The notes: generated from the sequence alone by a model not told the origin. Positions 48,697 through 57,554 are shown, counted from the first letter of the stretch. The stretch: 64,000 nt of DNA from Paenibacillus_V sp046244365 (GCF_046244365.1 NZ_CP176395.1:186001-250000), one strand, 5' to 3'. Translations and numbers: made by a program.

Positions 48697-48813
48697 TTTG
48701 GTGACGATGGCGGAGGGGAACCACGCGTACCCATCCCGAACACGACCGTTAAGCCCTCCAGCGCCGATTGTACTTGATCCGCAGGGATCTGGGAGAGTAG
48801 GACGTTGCCAAGC
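48697..48813 (+). rRNA. rrf: 5S ribosomal RNA
   Basis: A 117-base gene. The terminal stem joins TTTGGTGACG to the final CGTTGCCAAGC. It holds the conserved CCCATCCCGAACACGACCGT and GGGAGAGTAGGACG stretches. Confidence 0.96.
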
Positions 48814-48818
48814 AGCTC

Positions 48819-48860
48819 GCAGCACCATCACTGGATAACCAGTGATGGTGCTGCTTTTTT
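48819..48860 (+). terminator. rrn operon terminator
   Basis: A 16-bp perfect stem (48819-48834 with 48839-48854) with the loop ATAA is followed by six T. Confidence 0.95.
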
Positions 48861-48982
48861 GTTGTGAAGAACGATAGAAAATGGCTGGCACACTCGCAAA
48901 CTGCTCTATATTCTGCTGTATGAACGGGCATTATTAAAGAAACCCCGAGCCGGAACGTGCTCGAGGTACGGACGTAACGATA

Positions 48983-49510
48983 TTATGCGATGTAGAACGA
49001 CGAATCGAGCGGATTGCATTTGATTAGACCGGTTTTGTTGAGCTTGCGGAATCTCCAAAGGTGGAGGAAACGGGGGAATAGCACCCAAGTATGCATGATC
49101 AGCAAACTGTAGAAATAGACGGGTTCCACCCAAAGGTATGTCATAGCGATAACCGCCGTACCGACGACGAATAGATGAAGATGCAGGCGCTTGAACAGAG
49201 AAGCGGCAATAAAGCCATCGGGCAAATAGCCGACGGACGGGAAGTCGAGCTTTATTTTCCATACGTTGCGGTTGTTCGCATGCGCGAGGGATAACAGCTG
49301 ACGCAGCAGCAAAACGTGCAGAAGCTGGACGATCACATAGGCGATCAGAATAGAAACGACTGCGCGTATGCCGAATGTCGTAAACAGAAGGGTCGTTCCA
49401 AGCAGAAGCGCGCCGGCATACATGGTTTTGTAGTATTTGCTGTAAGGAATTTTCTTGAGCAGCGTGTAGTTGTAGATGGTGGATTGTTCGGATAAATGAC
49501 GATCTTTCAT
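48983..49510 (-). CDS. Small membrane protein of unknown function
   Basis: A 175-residue protein that I do not recognise. Two hydrophobic stretches lie close together (about residues 31-50 and 53-72, GALLLGTTLLFTTFG and VSILIAYVIVQLLHVLLL), and two more lie at about 110-126 and 130-148. It thus probably has four membrane segments. The C-terminus is polar with KLNKTGLIKCNPLD. I chose the ATG at 49510 because GGGAGG lies four bases upstream; the frame is open further but reads without a site. It is a single gene between the rrn terminator and csfB, on the opposite strand to both. It ends close to the rrn terminator. Confidence 0.7.
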   Translation of the reverse strand: MKDRHLSEQSTIYNYTLLKKIPYSKYYKTMYAGALLLGTTLLFTTFGIRAVVSILIAYVIVQLLHVLLLRQLLSLAHANNRNVWKIKLDFPSVGYLPDGFIAASLFKRLHLHLFVVGTAVIAMTYLWVEPVYFYSLLIMHTWVLFPRFLHLWRFRKLNKTGLIKCNPLDSSFYIA

Positions 49511-49681
49511 GGTGCCTCCCGACGCAAAATGGACATGATTCCTATATTCATTATCGGCTAGAACAAGGCAGATTGGAAGAGCAGTACGGATTTCATTCTT
49601 TCGGAATGATTGGTACATACACGCGGCGCCCTTTTTTCTCATATGAATATACAAAGCAATGAAAGACGTTGCGGAAAATTA

Positions 49682-49711
49682 GTTTAAGAGGTTTGGTTAT
49701 CGGTTATACTA
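49682..49711 (+). promoter_or_regulatory. Sigma-F-like forespore promoter of csfB
   Basis: GTTTA (49682-49686), 15 bases and GGTTATACTA (49702-49711) resemble the B. subtilis sigma-F consensus (GYWTA, 16 bases, GGHRANAHTR), with one mismatch and a spacer one base short. B. subtilis csfB is transcribed by sigma-F. TATACT could also act as a sigma-A -10 box, but no good -35 accompanies it. Confidence 0.5.
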
Positions 49712-49737
49712 ATAGAAAAAGAATCGGGGTGACGCTT

Positions 49738-49923
49738 ATGGAAGAGCCGAAGCAAAGCGTCTGTATCATATGCAACGAACCGAAGGCGGAGGGAATCGTT
49801 GTCGTATCGGAATTTATTTGTGAAGAATGTGAAGCGGAAATGGTCCGTACGGACGTGCAAGACGCGAAATATCCGTTTTTCATCAATCAGATGAAGCAGA
49901 TTTGGTACAGTAAAAATGCATAA
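49738..49923 (+). CDS. csfB: Anti-sigma factor Gin (CsfB), inhibitor of sigma-G
   Basis: A 61-residue protein with two CxxC pairs that bind zinc (CIICNEP near residue 9 and CEECEAE near 30), followed by the family pattern EMVRTDVQDAKYPFF and KQIW. In B. subtilis Gin is made in the forespore under sigma-F and holds sigma-G inactive until engulfment is complete. I chose the ATG at 49738, the conserved family start, with GGGGTG upstream. As in B. subtilis it follows an rrn operon. xpaC and yaaN, which follow csfB there, are missing here. Confidence 0.93.
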   Translation: MEEPKQSVCIICNEPKAEGIVVVSEFICEECEAEMVRTDVQDAKYPFFINQMKQIWYSKNA

Positions 49924-49968
49924 GCGAACGGATGACATCGCTACAGATTTATTTTATTATAGAGGTAA

Positions 49969-49996
49969 GGGGGATAAGCAGATTATCCTCCTTTTT
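49969..49996 (+). terminator. Terminator after csfB
   Basis: GGGGGATAA (49969-49977) pairs with TTATCCTCC (49983-49991), with one wobble, then TTTTT. Confidence 0.85.
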
Positions 49997-50030
49997 GCTA
50001 TGCGGAAAGCCGGTTGATGGGGGAATAGAC

Positions 50031-51521
50031 ATGGACAAGCATCGGGCGCCTATATATGAAAAAATGATTGCGCACCATTTTCAAAGTACGGCGAGTTTTC
50101 ACGTACCGGGCCATAAGAACGGACGGGGCGTGTATCCGGAAGCCAACGCTTTTTTTGCCGGCGTAATGGGTATTGATTTCACGGAGATAAGCGGACTGGA
50201 TGATCTGCATAGACCTTCGGGAGCCATAAAAGACGCGCAGGAGCTGGCGGCGGCATGCTTTGGCGCGGAGGAAACCCTGTTTCTCGTTGGCGGGAGCACG
50301 GTAGGCAATTTGGCGCTGATCACGGCGCTTTGCGGATCGGACGATATCCTGATCGTGCAGCGGAATGTACATAAGTCGGTGCTGCACGGGCTGATGCTGG
50401 CGGGAGCGAAAGCGGTATTCGTATCTCCGCGATGGGACGAGGATTCGCATCTGGCTACCGGCGCTTGTCCGGAAGATATTCGGAGAGCGATAGAAGCCTA
50501 TCCCGAGGCGAAAGGCGTATTGCTGACGAATCCGAATTATTACGGCATGGGCATTGATCTGGCGCCAATAGCCGGGCTACTCCGCAGCCATGGAATACCG
50601 CTGATCGTCGACGAGGCGCATGGCGCGCATTTCGGGCTCCATCCCGGCGTGCCGGTTTCGGCATTATCATGCGGTGCGGATGCGGTCGTGCAATCCACGC
50701 ATAAAATGCTCACGGCCATGACGATGGGCGCGATGCTTCATTTGCAGGGCGAGCTCGTAAACCGTGCCGAAGTGAAGCAGCGGCTTGCGATGCTGCAAAG
50801 TTCGAGCCCTTCTTACCCGATTATGGCTTCTCTTGATTTGGCTCGTCTGGACGCGGCCGTAAACGGACGGAGCAAAATCGGAACGGGGCTGGAACGTATC
50901 GCCCGGCTTCGCGAACGCATTTTGGCTTTAGGGTGCTACAAGCTGGTCGATCGCAAGGCGAGCACGACGGCCTTTGAAACGCTGGATCCTTTCAAGCTCA
51001 CCGTTTCGGAACGCACGGGCACGTTGGACGGTTTTATGCTGCAGGAGGAGCTGGAGAAACGGGGCTGCTTTGCGGAATTGGCCGATGCCGAGCATGTGCT
51101 GCTTGTAGGTAGTCTGGCTTCGGCTTCCGAGGATTATGAACGTTTGTACGAAGCTTTGGCGGACATTGCGGAAAGCCGAGGCTTACTCTTCGCTTCCGAA
51201 TCCGAAATCAAGGGCGGTAAACGGACTAGGCGGGATGGCAACGTGTGGGGAAGCGAATTCACGGGTAACCTATCGGAGCCCGTATCTTTTCGTATGTCCA
51301 AGCAGCGTGGAGAAGCCGTTGCGGTTCCGATCGAACGGGCTTTAGGCCTCATATCGGCTGAAATGATCATCCCTTATCCTCCGGGGATTCCCTTGCTGTA
51401 TCCGGGAGAACGGCTTACGCAAGCATGCATCGAAGAGCTGGAGCGTCTAGCCGAATGCGGCGCGCGTTTTCAAGGAGCGACGGACGAAAAGCTCAAGTAT
51501 GTCTATATTTTGGCGGAATGA
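50031..51521 (+). CDS. yaaO: Orn/Lys/Arg decarboxylase family protein (YaaO)
   Basis: A 496-residue fold-type I PLP enzyme. The opening APIYEKM and FHVPGHKNGRG are typical of the family. The PLP lysine lies in QSTHKMLTAMTMGAM (about residue 226), and the aspartate-histidine pair in VDEAHGAHFG. The C-terminal domain has the substrate loop PYPPGIPLLYPGE. Related enzymes decarboxylate arginine, lysine or ornithine; the exact substrate is not clear. I chose the ATG at 50031 with GGGGGAA upstream and the conserved start; the frame is open to 49932 but crosses the terminator. It precedes tmk as in B. subtilis. Confidence 0.9.
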   Translation: MDKHRAPIYEKMIAHHFQSTASFHVPGHKNGRGVYPEANAFFAGVMGIDFTEISGLDDLHRPSGAIKDAQELAAACFGAEETLFLVGGSTVGNLALITALCGSDDILIVQRNVHKSVLHGLMLAGAKAVFVSPRWDEDSHLATGACPEDIRRAIEAYPEAKGVLLTNPNYYGMGIDLAPIAGLLRSHGIPLIVDEAHGAHFGLHPGVPVSALSCGADAVVQSTHKMLTAMTMGAMLHLQGELVNRAEVKQRLAMLQSSSPSYPIMASLDLARLDAAVNGRSKIGTGLERIARLRERILALGCYKLVDRKASTTAFETLDPFKLTVSERTGTLDGFMLQEELEKRGCFAELADAEHVLLVGSLASASEDYERLYEALADIAESRGLLFASESEIKGGKRTRRDGNVWGSEFTGNLSEPVSFRMSKQRGEAVAVPIERALGLISAEMIIPYPPGIPLLYPGERLTQACIEELERLAECGARFQGATDEKLKYVYILAE

Positions 51522-51727
51522 CTTCTTATCAAGGAAGCGGCTTAAACGGGAGCGTCAGGGCTGACAAGTAGAGACAAGGGACCGAAAGCAGACATATTGG
51601 CGTTAAATCCTCAGAAAACATGATTTTTCGCGATTTATCGCAGGTTTTCGGGCTGAAAAAGAGGAATTCCTACGAAAATAATAGAATATACCTATATACC
51701 GAATAAACGACGAATGGAGCATCTCCG

Positions 51728-52357
51728 ATGAACAAAGGGCTATTTATCACAATAGAAGGCGGAGAAGGCGCCGGCAAGACGTCGATGATCGGGCGGATCC
51801 AAGCATTATTGTCGCAAAAGGGACGTACGGTAGTGGTCACGCGGGAGCCTGGCGGTATCGAAATCGCCGAGCAAATCCGCGAGGTGCTGCTTAATCCGAA
51901 GCATACCGCAATGGATGAACGTACGGAAGCGCTGCTATATGCGGCTGCCCGCAGGCAGCATCTGGTTGAAAAGGTCGCTCCTGCGCTGGAACGAGGAGAC
52001 ATCGTGCTGTGCGATCGATTTATCGACAGCAGTCTCGCATACCAAGGGTATGCGCGCAGGCTCGGTATCGATGAAGTGCTCTCGATCAATACATTTGCGA
52101 TCGGGACGCTGATGCCCGACTTGACGTTTTATTTCGATCTGGATCCGGAAGTGGGGCTTGCCCGCATTCGTTCGAACGAAGGCCGCGAGGTGAACCGTCT
52201 GGATCTGGAGAAGCTTGATTTTCATCACCGGGTTCGCCAAGGCTATTTGGAGGTAGCGCTTCGCTTTCCGGAGCGTATCGTTAAGGTAAATGCCGACAGG
52301 CCGCAGGACGATGTGTTTGCCGACGTAAAAGCGGTATTGGACCGTCATCTGGAGTAG
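51728..52357 (+). CDS. tmk: Thymidylate kinase
   Basis: A 209-residue kinase that phosphorylates dTMP to dTDP. It has the P-loop EGGEGAGKTS (about residue 10), the DR(Y/F)xxSSxAYQG motif as DRFIDSSLAYQGYAR (about 96), and a lid region with RIRSNEGREVNRLD. Length is normal. The ATG at 51728 has GGAG eight bases upstream. It lies 206 bases after yaaO, so it may have its own promoter, but none was clear. Confidence 0.97.
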   Translation: MNKGLFITIEGGEGAGKTSMIGRIQALLSQKGRTVVVTREPGGIEIAEQIREVLLNPKHTAMDERTEALLYAAARRQHLVEKVAPALERGDIVLCDRFIDSSLAYQGYARRLGIDEVLSINTFAIGTLMPDLTFYFDLDPEVGLARIRSNEGREVNRLDLEKLDFHHRVRQGYLEVALRFPERIVKVNADRPQDDVFADVKAVLDRHLE

Positions 52358-52391
52358 CCGAAGCGATTCGCGAACGCATGCGAACGTATTG

Positions 52392-52420
52392 GCGTATAGT
52401 GTATAATAGAACCTATACGC
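52392..52420. promoter_or_regulatory. Inverted repeat around a TATAAT box upstream of darA
   Basis: GCGTATAG (52392-52399) and CTATACGC (52413-52420) form a perfect inverted repeat with 13 bases between. The sequence TATAAT (52402-52407) lies inside it. No good -35 box is seen. It could be an operator on the darA promoter, or a hairpin after tmk. Confidence 0.35.
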
Positions 52421-52497
52421 AAATGTTGTCTTTTGTCTGCTTTTACTAGCAGAACGGTTTGCTTTTTTGCTGTATAATTTTATAAGGAGGGATTGCC

Positions 52498-52827
52498 ATG
52501 AAGCTGGTCATTGCCGTAGTGCAGGACAAAGATAGCAATCGTCTTTCCAATGCATTAATTAAAGCGGGGTTCCGTGCGACCAAGCTAGCGAGTACCGGCG
52601 GATTTTTGCGGGCGGGGAACACGACATTTATGATCGGTGTCGAGGATGACCGCGTACCCGAAGTGATGCAAGTCATCAAGTCCAACTGTAAAGTCAGGGA
52701 GCAGCTGGTTACGCCGGTATCGCCGATGGGCGGCACGACCGATTCATACATCCCGTTCCCTGTTGAGGTTCAAGTTGGCGGTGCGGCTGTATTCGTACTT
52801 CCGGTCGAGCGTTTCGAACACTACTGA
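52498..52827 (+). CDS. darA: Cyclic di-AMP receptor DarA (PstA, YaaQ)
   Basis: A 109-residue PII-like protein. Family features are KLVIAVVQDKDSNRL at the start, the nucleotide-binding STGGFLRAGNTTFMIGV (about residues 32-49), and the C-terminal VQVGGAAVFVLPVERFEHY. DarA trimers bind c-di-AMP in B. subtilis, Listeria and Staphylococcus; the downstream partner is not known. The ATG follows AAGGAGGG at six bases. It follows tmk and precedes yaaR, as in B. subtilis. A c-di-AMP riboswitch lies in the same window, upstream of yabE. Confidence 0.96.
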   Translation: MKLVIAVVQDKDSNRLSNALIKAGFRATKLASTGGFLRAGNTTFMIGVEDDRVPEVMQVIKSNCKVREQLVTPVSPMGGTTDSYIPFPVEVQVGGAAVFVLPVERFEHY

Positions 52828-52881
52828 TCGATAGCGGATTCATCCGATTGCAATGCGATAGAAGGAAGGTAGGGCATTCCG

Positions 52882-53328
52882 ATGAAAATCAATCCGGGTT
52901 GGCGCCCCTTCGGCAACGAAATAAAGCCGGCCGACAATCAGACCAGCCGGGACGTCCAGGCTAAAACGTTCTCCGACATGATGCGGCAAAACGGGGAGCA
53001 GGCGTCGACCCATGAGCTGAATCGGATGATCCAGCAAATTCAGCTGCAAAGCGAACGGCTGGCGAAGTCGATGACGGTACGCGAACTTCGCCAGTATAAG
53101 TCGTTGATCAAGCGGTTTCTTGAAGAAACCGCGAGAAGAGGCGTCCATCTCCGCGAGACGCGGGGCTGGGACCGGCGCGGCCGTACCAAGAGATATAAGC
53201 TGCTGGAGGAAATCGACGAGAAGCTGCTTTCCATGGCCGATGAGCTTCTTGAAGACGAACAGGGCAGAATCGAGCTGCTCCAGAAGATCGGCGAAATTCG
53301 CGGCATGCTGATCAACTTTTTATTTTAA
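52882..53328 (+). CDS. yaaR: YaaR family protein (DUF327)
   Basis: A 148-residue, mostly helical, charged protein. The family pattern is present: FSDMMRQNGEQ, then LAKSMTVRELRQYKSLIKRFLEE and the RGRTKRYKLLEEIDEKLLSM region, ending GEIRGMLINFLF. The function of YaaR is not established. Its place between darA and holB is conserved in Bacillales. No membrane segment is present. Confidence 0.9.
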   Translation: MKINPGWRPFGNEIKPADNQTSRDVQAKTFSDMMRQNGEQASTHELNRMIQQIQLQSERLAKSMTVRELRQYKSLIKRFLEETARRGVHLRETRGWDRRGRTKRYKLLEEIDEKLLSMADELLEDEQGRIELLQKIGEIRGMLINFLF

Positions 53329-53341
53329 CGGGGACCTACTC

Positions 53342-54319
53342 ATGTCATTTCAAACGATACCCGGCCAGGAGCGTGCCAAACGCATGCTGCAGAACGGGCT
53401 GCAGCAGGACACGTTATCGCATGCCTATATTTTTAGCGGTCCGGTCGGCTCCGGTCGAGAGCGGATGGCGCTCGCTCTGGCGAAAGCGGTTTTTTGTACG
53501 GAAAATCGCGAAGAAGCATGCGGGCAATGTCTGGCATGCCGCAAGGCAGAGCACGGCAACCATCCGGATTTATATGTGATCGAGCCGGACGGAGCTTCTA
53601 TTAAAATAGACCAAATTCGCGACCTGCAGAAGCAGTTTGCCTACCGAACAGGCGCAGGACAACGGAAGATCGTCATCCTGAAGCAGGCGGAAAAAATGAC
53701 GCTGCAGGCAGCGAACAGCCTGCTCAAATTTTTGGAGGAGCCGCAATCGGCTATGATCGCCATCATGATTGCGGAGAACGGACAAGCGCTGCTGCCGACG
53801 ATTCGTTCGCGGGCGCAATGGATTCCGTTCACGCCGATGGCCAAAAGGGCTATGGAACAGCTGCTAGTCGGCGAAGGGAATTCCCATTCCATCGTTCGCG
53901 CAGCGGCGCAGTTGACCGCCGGTCTCGACGCAGCCCGCTCGCTAGTACAGGAGCCGTGGTTTGCAGAAGCTAGAAACGTAGTGATACAATTGGCTAAAGA
54001 CACGCTTACCCGCTTGCCGGGAGCGGCTGTCGCGGCACAGCAGAAGGTGGTTAAGACGGAGCTTGCGGAACGTTTGCCTGTTCTGCTCGATCTGTGGCTG
54101 CTATGGCTGAAAGATATGATTCAACTGCAATCGGGAAACAAAGAGGATATCGTTTATATAGATCAAGCGGAGGCTATGATGCCGCTAGCGCTCTCTAAGG
54201 GACCGCAGTACTGGGTCGCTTGCATGGAGCACGTACTGGAAGCGCAAAAACGGCTTCGAACGAACGCCAATCCGCAGCTTGTGCTGGAACAGCTTATGAT
54301 TGCCATGAATGACGCATAA
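53342..54319 (+). CDS. holB: DNA polymerase III subunit delta'
   Basis: A 325-residue clamp-loader subunit. It opens with the family pattern QERAKRMLQNGL and LSHAYIFSGPVGSGRERMA; the P-loop lacks the usual GKT, as expected because delta' does not hydrolyse ATP. A zinc module with four cysteines follows (C near residues 57, 66, 69 and 72). The sensor region LLKFLEEPQ is near 123. It lies 13 bases after yaaR and probably shares its transcript. Confidence 0.95.
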   Translation: MSFQTIPGQERAKRMLQNGLQQDTLSHAYIFSGPVGSGRERMALALAKAVFCTENREEACGQCLACRKAEHGNHPDLYVIEPDGASIKIDQIRDLQKQFAYRTGAGQRKIVILKQAEKMTLQAANSLLKFLEEPQSAMIAIMIAENGQALLPTIRSRAQWIPFTPMAKRAMEQLLVGEGNSHSIVRAAAQLTAGLDAARSLVQEPWFAEARNVVIQLAKDTLTRLPGAAVAAQQKVVKTELAERLPVLLDLWLLWLKDMIQLQSGNKEDIVYIDQAEAMMPLALSKGPQYWVACMEHVLEAQKRLRTNANPQLVLEQLMIAMNDA

Positions 54320-54432
54320 TCGTTAGGCGTTAACCGTCAGCTTGAACGCCGGCAACAGCGCGAAGGAGTTGCGGCGGCAGCAGCGCTATCCGCTTGATGA
54401 ATGGACAAGTTACACACCTGGGGGTGATATTC

Positions 54433-55230
54433 GTGTATTCCGTAGTAGGCGTTCGCTTTAAGAAAGCGGGCAAAATATTTTACTTCGATCCGATCGATCT
54501 GCAAATACAGAAGGAAAGTCACGTCATTGTCGATACGGCCCGCGGCCTCGAATATGGGAAAGTGGTTATAGGCAAAAGGGATGTGCCGGAGAATGATGTC
54601 GTTCTGCCGCTCAAGAAAGTAATCCGTCAGGCCAATACTAATGACGAACAAATCGTCTCTTCTAATAAAATCGCTGCGCAGGAGGCTTTCGGGACTTGCC
54701 TCAATGCGTTTAAAGATTATAAAATGAAGCTGATCGACGTCGAATATACGTTCGACCGCAGCAAGCTGTTCTTCTACTACACGGCGGAAGGCCGCGTCGA
54801 TTTCCGGGAATTGTTGAAACACCTGGTCAAGCTTTACCGTACGCGTGTCGAGCTGCGGCAAATCGGAGTCCGGGATGAGGCCAAACTGCTTGGCGGAATC
54901 GGTCCGTGCGGGCGGACGCTATGCTGCTCGACGTTCCTCGGCGATTTTGAGCCGGTCTCGATCAAGATGGCTAAGGATCAGAATTTGTCGCTCAATCCGA
55001 CGAAAATATCGGGCCTTTGCGGCCGTCTCATGTGTTGCCTCAAATATGAGCATGATAACTATGAGAGTGCGAAGGACGAGTTGCCGCGTGTAGGCAGATT
55101 GGTGGTTACATCCCTCGGCAACGGCAAGGTTGTCGGGCTGAATACGGAAGAGCGCACGATAAAGGTTCAAATTTTTGACCTTGGCAAAGTGGTGGAGCTT
55201 CCGTCGGAGGATGTAGCCGAGCAGGAATAA
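54433..55230 (+). CDS. ricT: RicT (YaaT), PSP1-domain regulator
   Basis: A 265-residue protein. It has the PSP1 domain and the cysteine-rich stretch GPCGRTLCCSTFL with SGLCGRLMCCLKYE (about residues 155-205), whose cysteines hold iron-sulfur clusters in the RicA-RicF-RicT complex. In B. subtilis that complex supports RNase Y-dependent mRNA maturation, sporulation, competence and biofilm formation. I chose the GTG at 54433 because GGGGGTGA lies upstream and YSVVGVRFKKAGK is the family start; an ATG at 54394 is in frame but poor. It precedes yabA, as in B. subtilis. Confidence 0.94.
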   Translation: MYSVVGVRFKKAGKIFYFDPIDLQIQKESHVIVDTARGLEYGKVVIGKRDVPENDVVLPLKKVIRQANTNDEQIVSSNKIAAQEAFGTCLNAFKDYKMKLIDVEYTFDRSKLFFYYTAEGRVDFRELLKHLVKLYRTRVELRQIGVRDEAKLLGGIGPCGRTLCCSTFLGDFEPVSIKMAKDQNLSLNPTKISGLCGRLMCCLKYEHDNYESAKDELPRVGRLVVTSLGNGKVVGLNTEERTIKVQIFDLGKVVELPSEDVAEQE

Positions 55231-55281
55231 ATAGGGAACGATTATTCAAGGCGGCGGATTTCGTAGCACTGGGGTGAAACG

Positions 55282-55617
55282 GTGGATAATCAGGATCTTT
55301 TTGGACAAATGGAGCGGATGGAGGAGCAGTTCGCCCTTGCTTGCGCCGATATGACAGCATTGAAGGCGAAGTTTGTTCAACTGCTTGAGGAAAACAAGCG
55401 GCTAACGATCGAAAATCAGCAGCTGCGCAAACTGTTGAAGAAAGACCCTTCCCAAGAAGTTTCCGGCCGTTCCGGGAAGGAAGTCCCGGCTGTCGGGGAA
55501 GGGTATGACAATTTGGCGCGTCTCTATCATGAAGGCTTTCATATATGCAATGTGTATTATGGACATTTGCGGATGGAAGGCGACTGTCTCTTCTGTTTGT
55601 CCTTCCTAAATAAATAA
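55282..55617 (+). CDS. yabA: Replication initiation control protein YabA
   Basis: A 111-residue protein. The N-terminal half is a leucine-rich coiled coil (about residues 1-60, with LLEENKRLTIENQQLRKLL). The C-terminal zinc module is HICNVYYGHLRMEGDCLFC (about 90-108). YabA binds DnaA and DnaN and limits replication initiation in low-GC Gram-positives. The start is a GTG at 55282 with GGGGTGA upstream. A terminator follows 5 bases after the stop. Confidence 0.95.
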   Translation: MDNQDLFGQMERMEEQFALACADMTALKAKFVQLLEENKRLTIENQQLRKLLKKDPSQEVSGRSGKEVPAVGEGYDNLARLYHEGFHICNVYYGHLRMEGDCLFCLSFLNK

Positions 55618-55622
55618 TGCCC

Positions 55623-55654
55623 GCCGTAGAGAGTGGATCTCTGCGGCTTTTTTT
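55623..55654 (+). terminator. Terminator after yabA
   Basis: GCCGTAGAGA (55623-55632) pairs with TCTCTGCGGC (55638-55647), then seven T. It separates yabA from trmN6, which lies 26 bases further on. Confidence 0.88.
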
Positions 55655-55680
55655 GAAATGCAGGAAAAGCGAGGCTACCG

Positions 55681-56463
55681 ATGACAACCGTTACTTTACA
55701 GCCGAATGAACGGCTTGACGATTTATTGACGGAGCAATTGAAAATCATACAAAGCGATGAAGTATTCAGCTTCTCGATGGACGCCGTGCTGCTGGCACGA
55801 TTCGCAACCGTTCCGCCCCGGGGGAAGGTCATTGACCTATGTACGGGCAACGGCGTCGTGCCTTTGCTGCTCTCGACCCGCACGAAGGCGTCGATTGTCG
55901 GCGTAGAGATTCAAGACCGGCTGGCGGACATGGCCCGGCGAAATGTCGTGCTAAACAAGCTGGAGGGACAAATCGAGATGCTGCACGGGGATCTTCGAAC
56001 GATCCATGAGGAGCTTGGCCATGGCGTATATGATGCGGTGACGGTAAATCCGCCCTATTTGCCGGTACAAGCAGGCGAACAGAACGTAAACAATCACATT
56101 GCCGCCGCACGGCACGAAATTTATTGTACGCTTGAGGATGTCGTGTCCGCATCCAGCAGACTTGTCCGCACAGGAGGGCGTGTAACGATGGTGCACCGGC
56201 CTTCCCGGCTGATCGATATTGTCCTCTTGATGAGGCAGGCCAGATTGGAGCCGAAACGGATTCGCTTCGTCCACCCGAGAGAGGGAGCCGAGGCGAATAT
56301 GGTACTTGTTGAAGCCCTTCGCGACGGGAAGCCGGATCTTCGGATGCTGCCGCCCCTCGTTGTCTATAATGAAGAAGGCCGCTATTGCGAAGAGTTGATG
56401 CGTATCTATTACGGAGAATCGCGGGAGCTGGGCGGTCAGCCTGCGGAAGGCGGCAAGGAGTAG
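55681..56463 (+). CDS. trmN6: tRNA1(Val) adenine-N6 methyltransferase (YabB/TrmN6)
   Basis: A 260-residue SAM-dependent enzyme. It has a GxGxG-like motif VIDLCTGNGVVPLLL (about residues 53-67), the acidic VGVEIQDRLA, and the catalytic TVNPPYLP (about 120). NPPY marks N6-adenine methyltransferases. The E. coli counterpart methylates A37 of tRNA-Val. As in B. subtilis it follows yabA; the small yazA gene between yabB and yabC in B. subtilis is absent here. Confidence 0.92.
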   Translation: MTTVTLQPNERLDDLLTEQLKIIQSDEVFSFSMDAVLLARFATVPPRGKVIDLCTGNGVVPLLLSTRTKASIVGVEIQDRLADMARRNVVLNKLEGQIEMLHGDLRTIHEELGHGVYDAVTVNPPYLPVQAGEQNVNNHIAAARHEIYCTLEDVVSASSRLVRTGGRVTMVHRPSRLIDIVLLMRQARLEPKRIRFVHPREGAEANMVLVEALRDGKPDLRMLPPLVVYNEEGRYCEELMRIYYGESRELGGQPAEGGKE

Positions 56464-56560
56464 GAAAAAGCGGCTCAAAATCGTAGACTGCGATGTATGA
56501 CAGCGGCCGCAAACGGTGCAAACTGAAAGATAGATACCAAAAGAGACAGGAGAGTTTGGT

Positions 56561-57430
56561 GTGGACGTACAGCAAAGCTACCGCCAGGAGGGTGCGCAGG
56601 GAACGCTTTATCTGGTAGGAACCCCGATCGGCAATCTTGAGGATATGACGTTTCGCGCCATCCGCATTCTGAAGGAAGTCGCATGGATTGCAGCGGAGGA
56701 TACGCGGCAGACGCGCAAGCTGCTTACGCATTATGACATTCAAACGAGAATGGTCAGCTATCATGAGCATAACAAGGAAGCCAGCGGCAAAGAGCTTGTC
56801 CGGCTGATGCAGGACGGACAGTCGGTGGCGCTGGTGAGCGATGCCGGCTTGCCGGCTATTTCCGATCCGGGGTATGAGCTGGTCAAGGCGGCTGTGGAGC
56901 AGGGAATTGCCGTCGTGCCGATACCGGGGGCCAATGCGGCTTTATCGGCGCTGATCGTATCGGGTCTGCCGACGGAACGATTTCTGTTTGCCGGCTTCCT
57001 GCCCCGGGACCGCAAAAGCATGCATGAGGAGCTGAAACGGCTGCAGCCGGCTGAAGCGACTCTCTTATTCTACGAATCGCCTCACCGGATCGCCAAGACC
57101 ATCGATCATATGCTCGAGGTATGGGGAAATCGGGAAGCAGCTCTCGTTCGCGAGCTGACGAAGCGATACGAGGAGGTTGCTCGCGGGACGCTAGAGGAAG
57201 CGCAGGCTTTTTTACGAGAGAACGAGCCACTTGGAGAATACTGTCTGGTGGTGGCGGGAGTAAGCAAAGAAGAACGGACGCTGGCGGAAGCCGGATGGTG
57301 GAGCGGCTTTACGCCGGAGCAGCACGTGGAGCACTATACCCGGCAAGGGCTGGACAAAAAGGAAGCAATCAAAAAAACGGCAGCCGATAGAGGCGTGCCG
57401 AAGCGCGAGATTTATAATCTGTTTGTATAA
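56561..57430 (+). CDS. rsmI: 16S rRNA (cytidine-1402-2'-O)-methyltransferase RsmI
   Basis: A 289-residue tetrapyrrole-methylase-fold enzyme. It shows LYLVGTPIGNLEDMTFRA, AAEDTRQTRKLLTHY, and VALVSDAGLPAISDPGY, all hallmarks of RsmI, and ends with the family tail DKKEAIKKTAADRGVPKREIYN. It methylates the ribose of C1402 in 16S rRNA. The start is a GTG at 56561 with AGGAGA at about seven bases. It converges on abrB. Confidence 0.96.
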   Translation: MDVQQSYRQEGAQGTLYLVGTPIGNLEDMTFRAIRILKEVAWIAAEDTRQTRKLLTHYDIQTRMVSYHEHNKEASGKELVRLMQDGQSVALVSDAGLPAISDPGYELVKAAVEQGIAVVPIPGANAALSALIVSGLPTERFLFAGFLPRDRKSMHEELKRLQPAEATLLFYESPHRIAKTIDHMLEVWGNREAALVRELTKRYEEVARGTLEEAQAFLRENEPLGEYCLVVAGVSKEERTLAEAGWWSGFTPEQHVEHYTRQGLDKKEAIKKTAADRGVPKREIYNLFV

Positions 57431-57440
57431 GTTCCTACAT

Positions 57441-57489
57441 AAAAAAAGGATCCTGAGCCAGCGGTGACAAGCACTCGCGACGCTCAGGA
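57441..57489 (-). terminator. Terminator of the abrB transcript
   Basis: TCCTGAGC (57451-57458) pairs with GCTCAGGA (57482-57489), and the minus strand then runs into seven T (A at 57441-57447). Confidence 0.65.
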
Positions 57490-57554
57490 ACTAGAGGAGA
57501 TATGAAAAAGGTTAGAATTAACAAATGGGATAATTCTATTATAACCGATATTTC

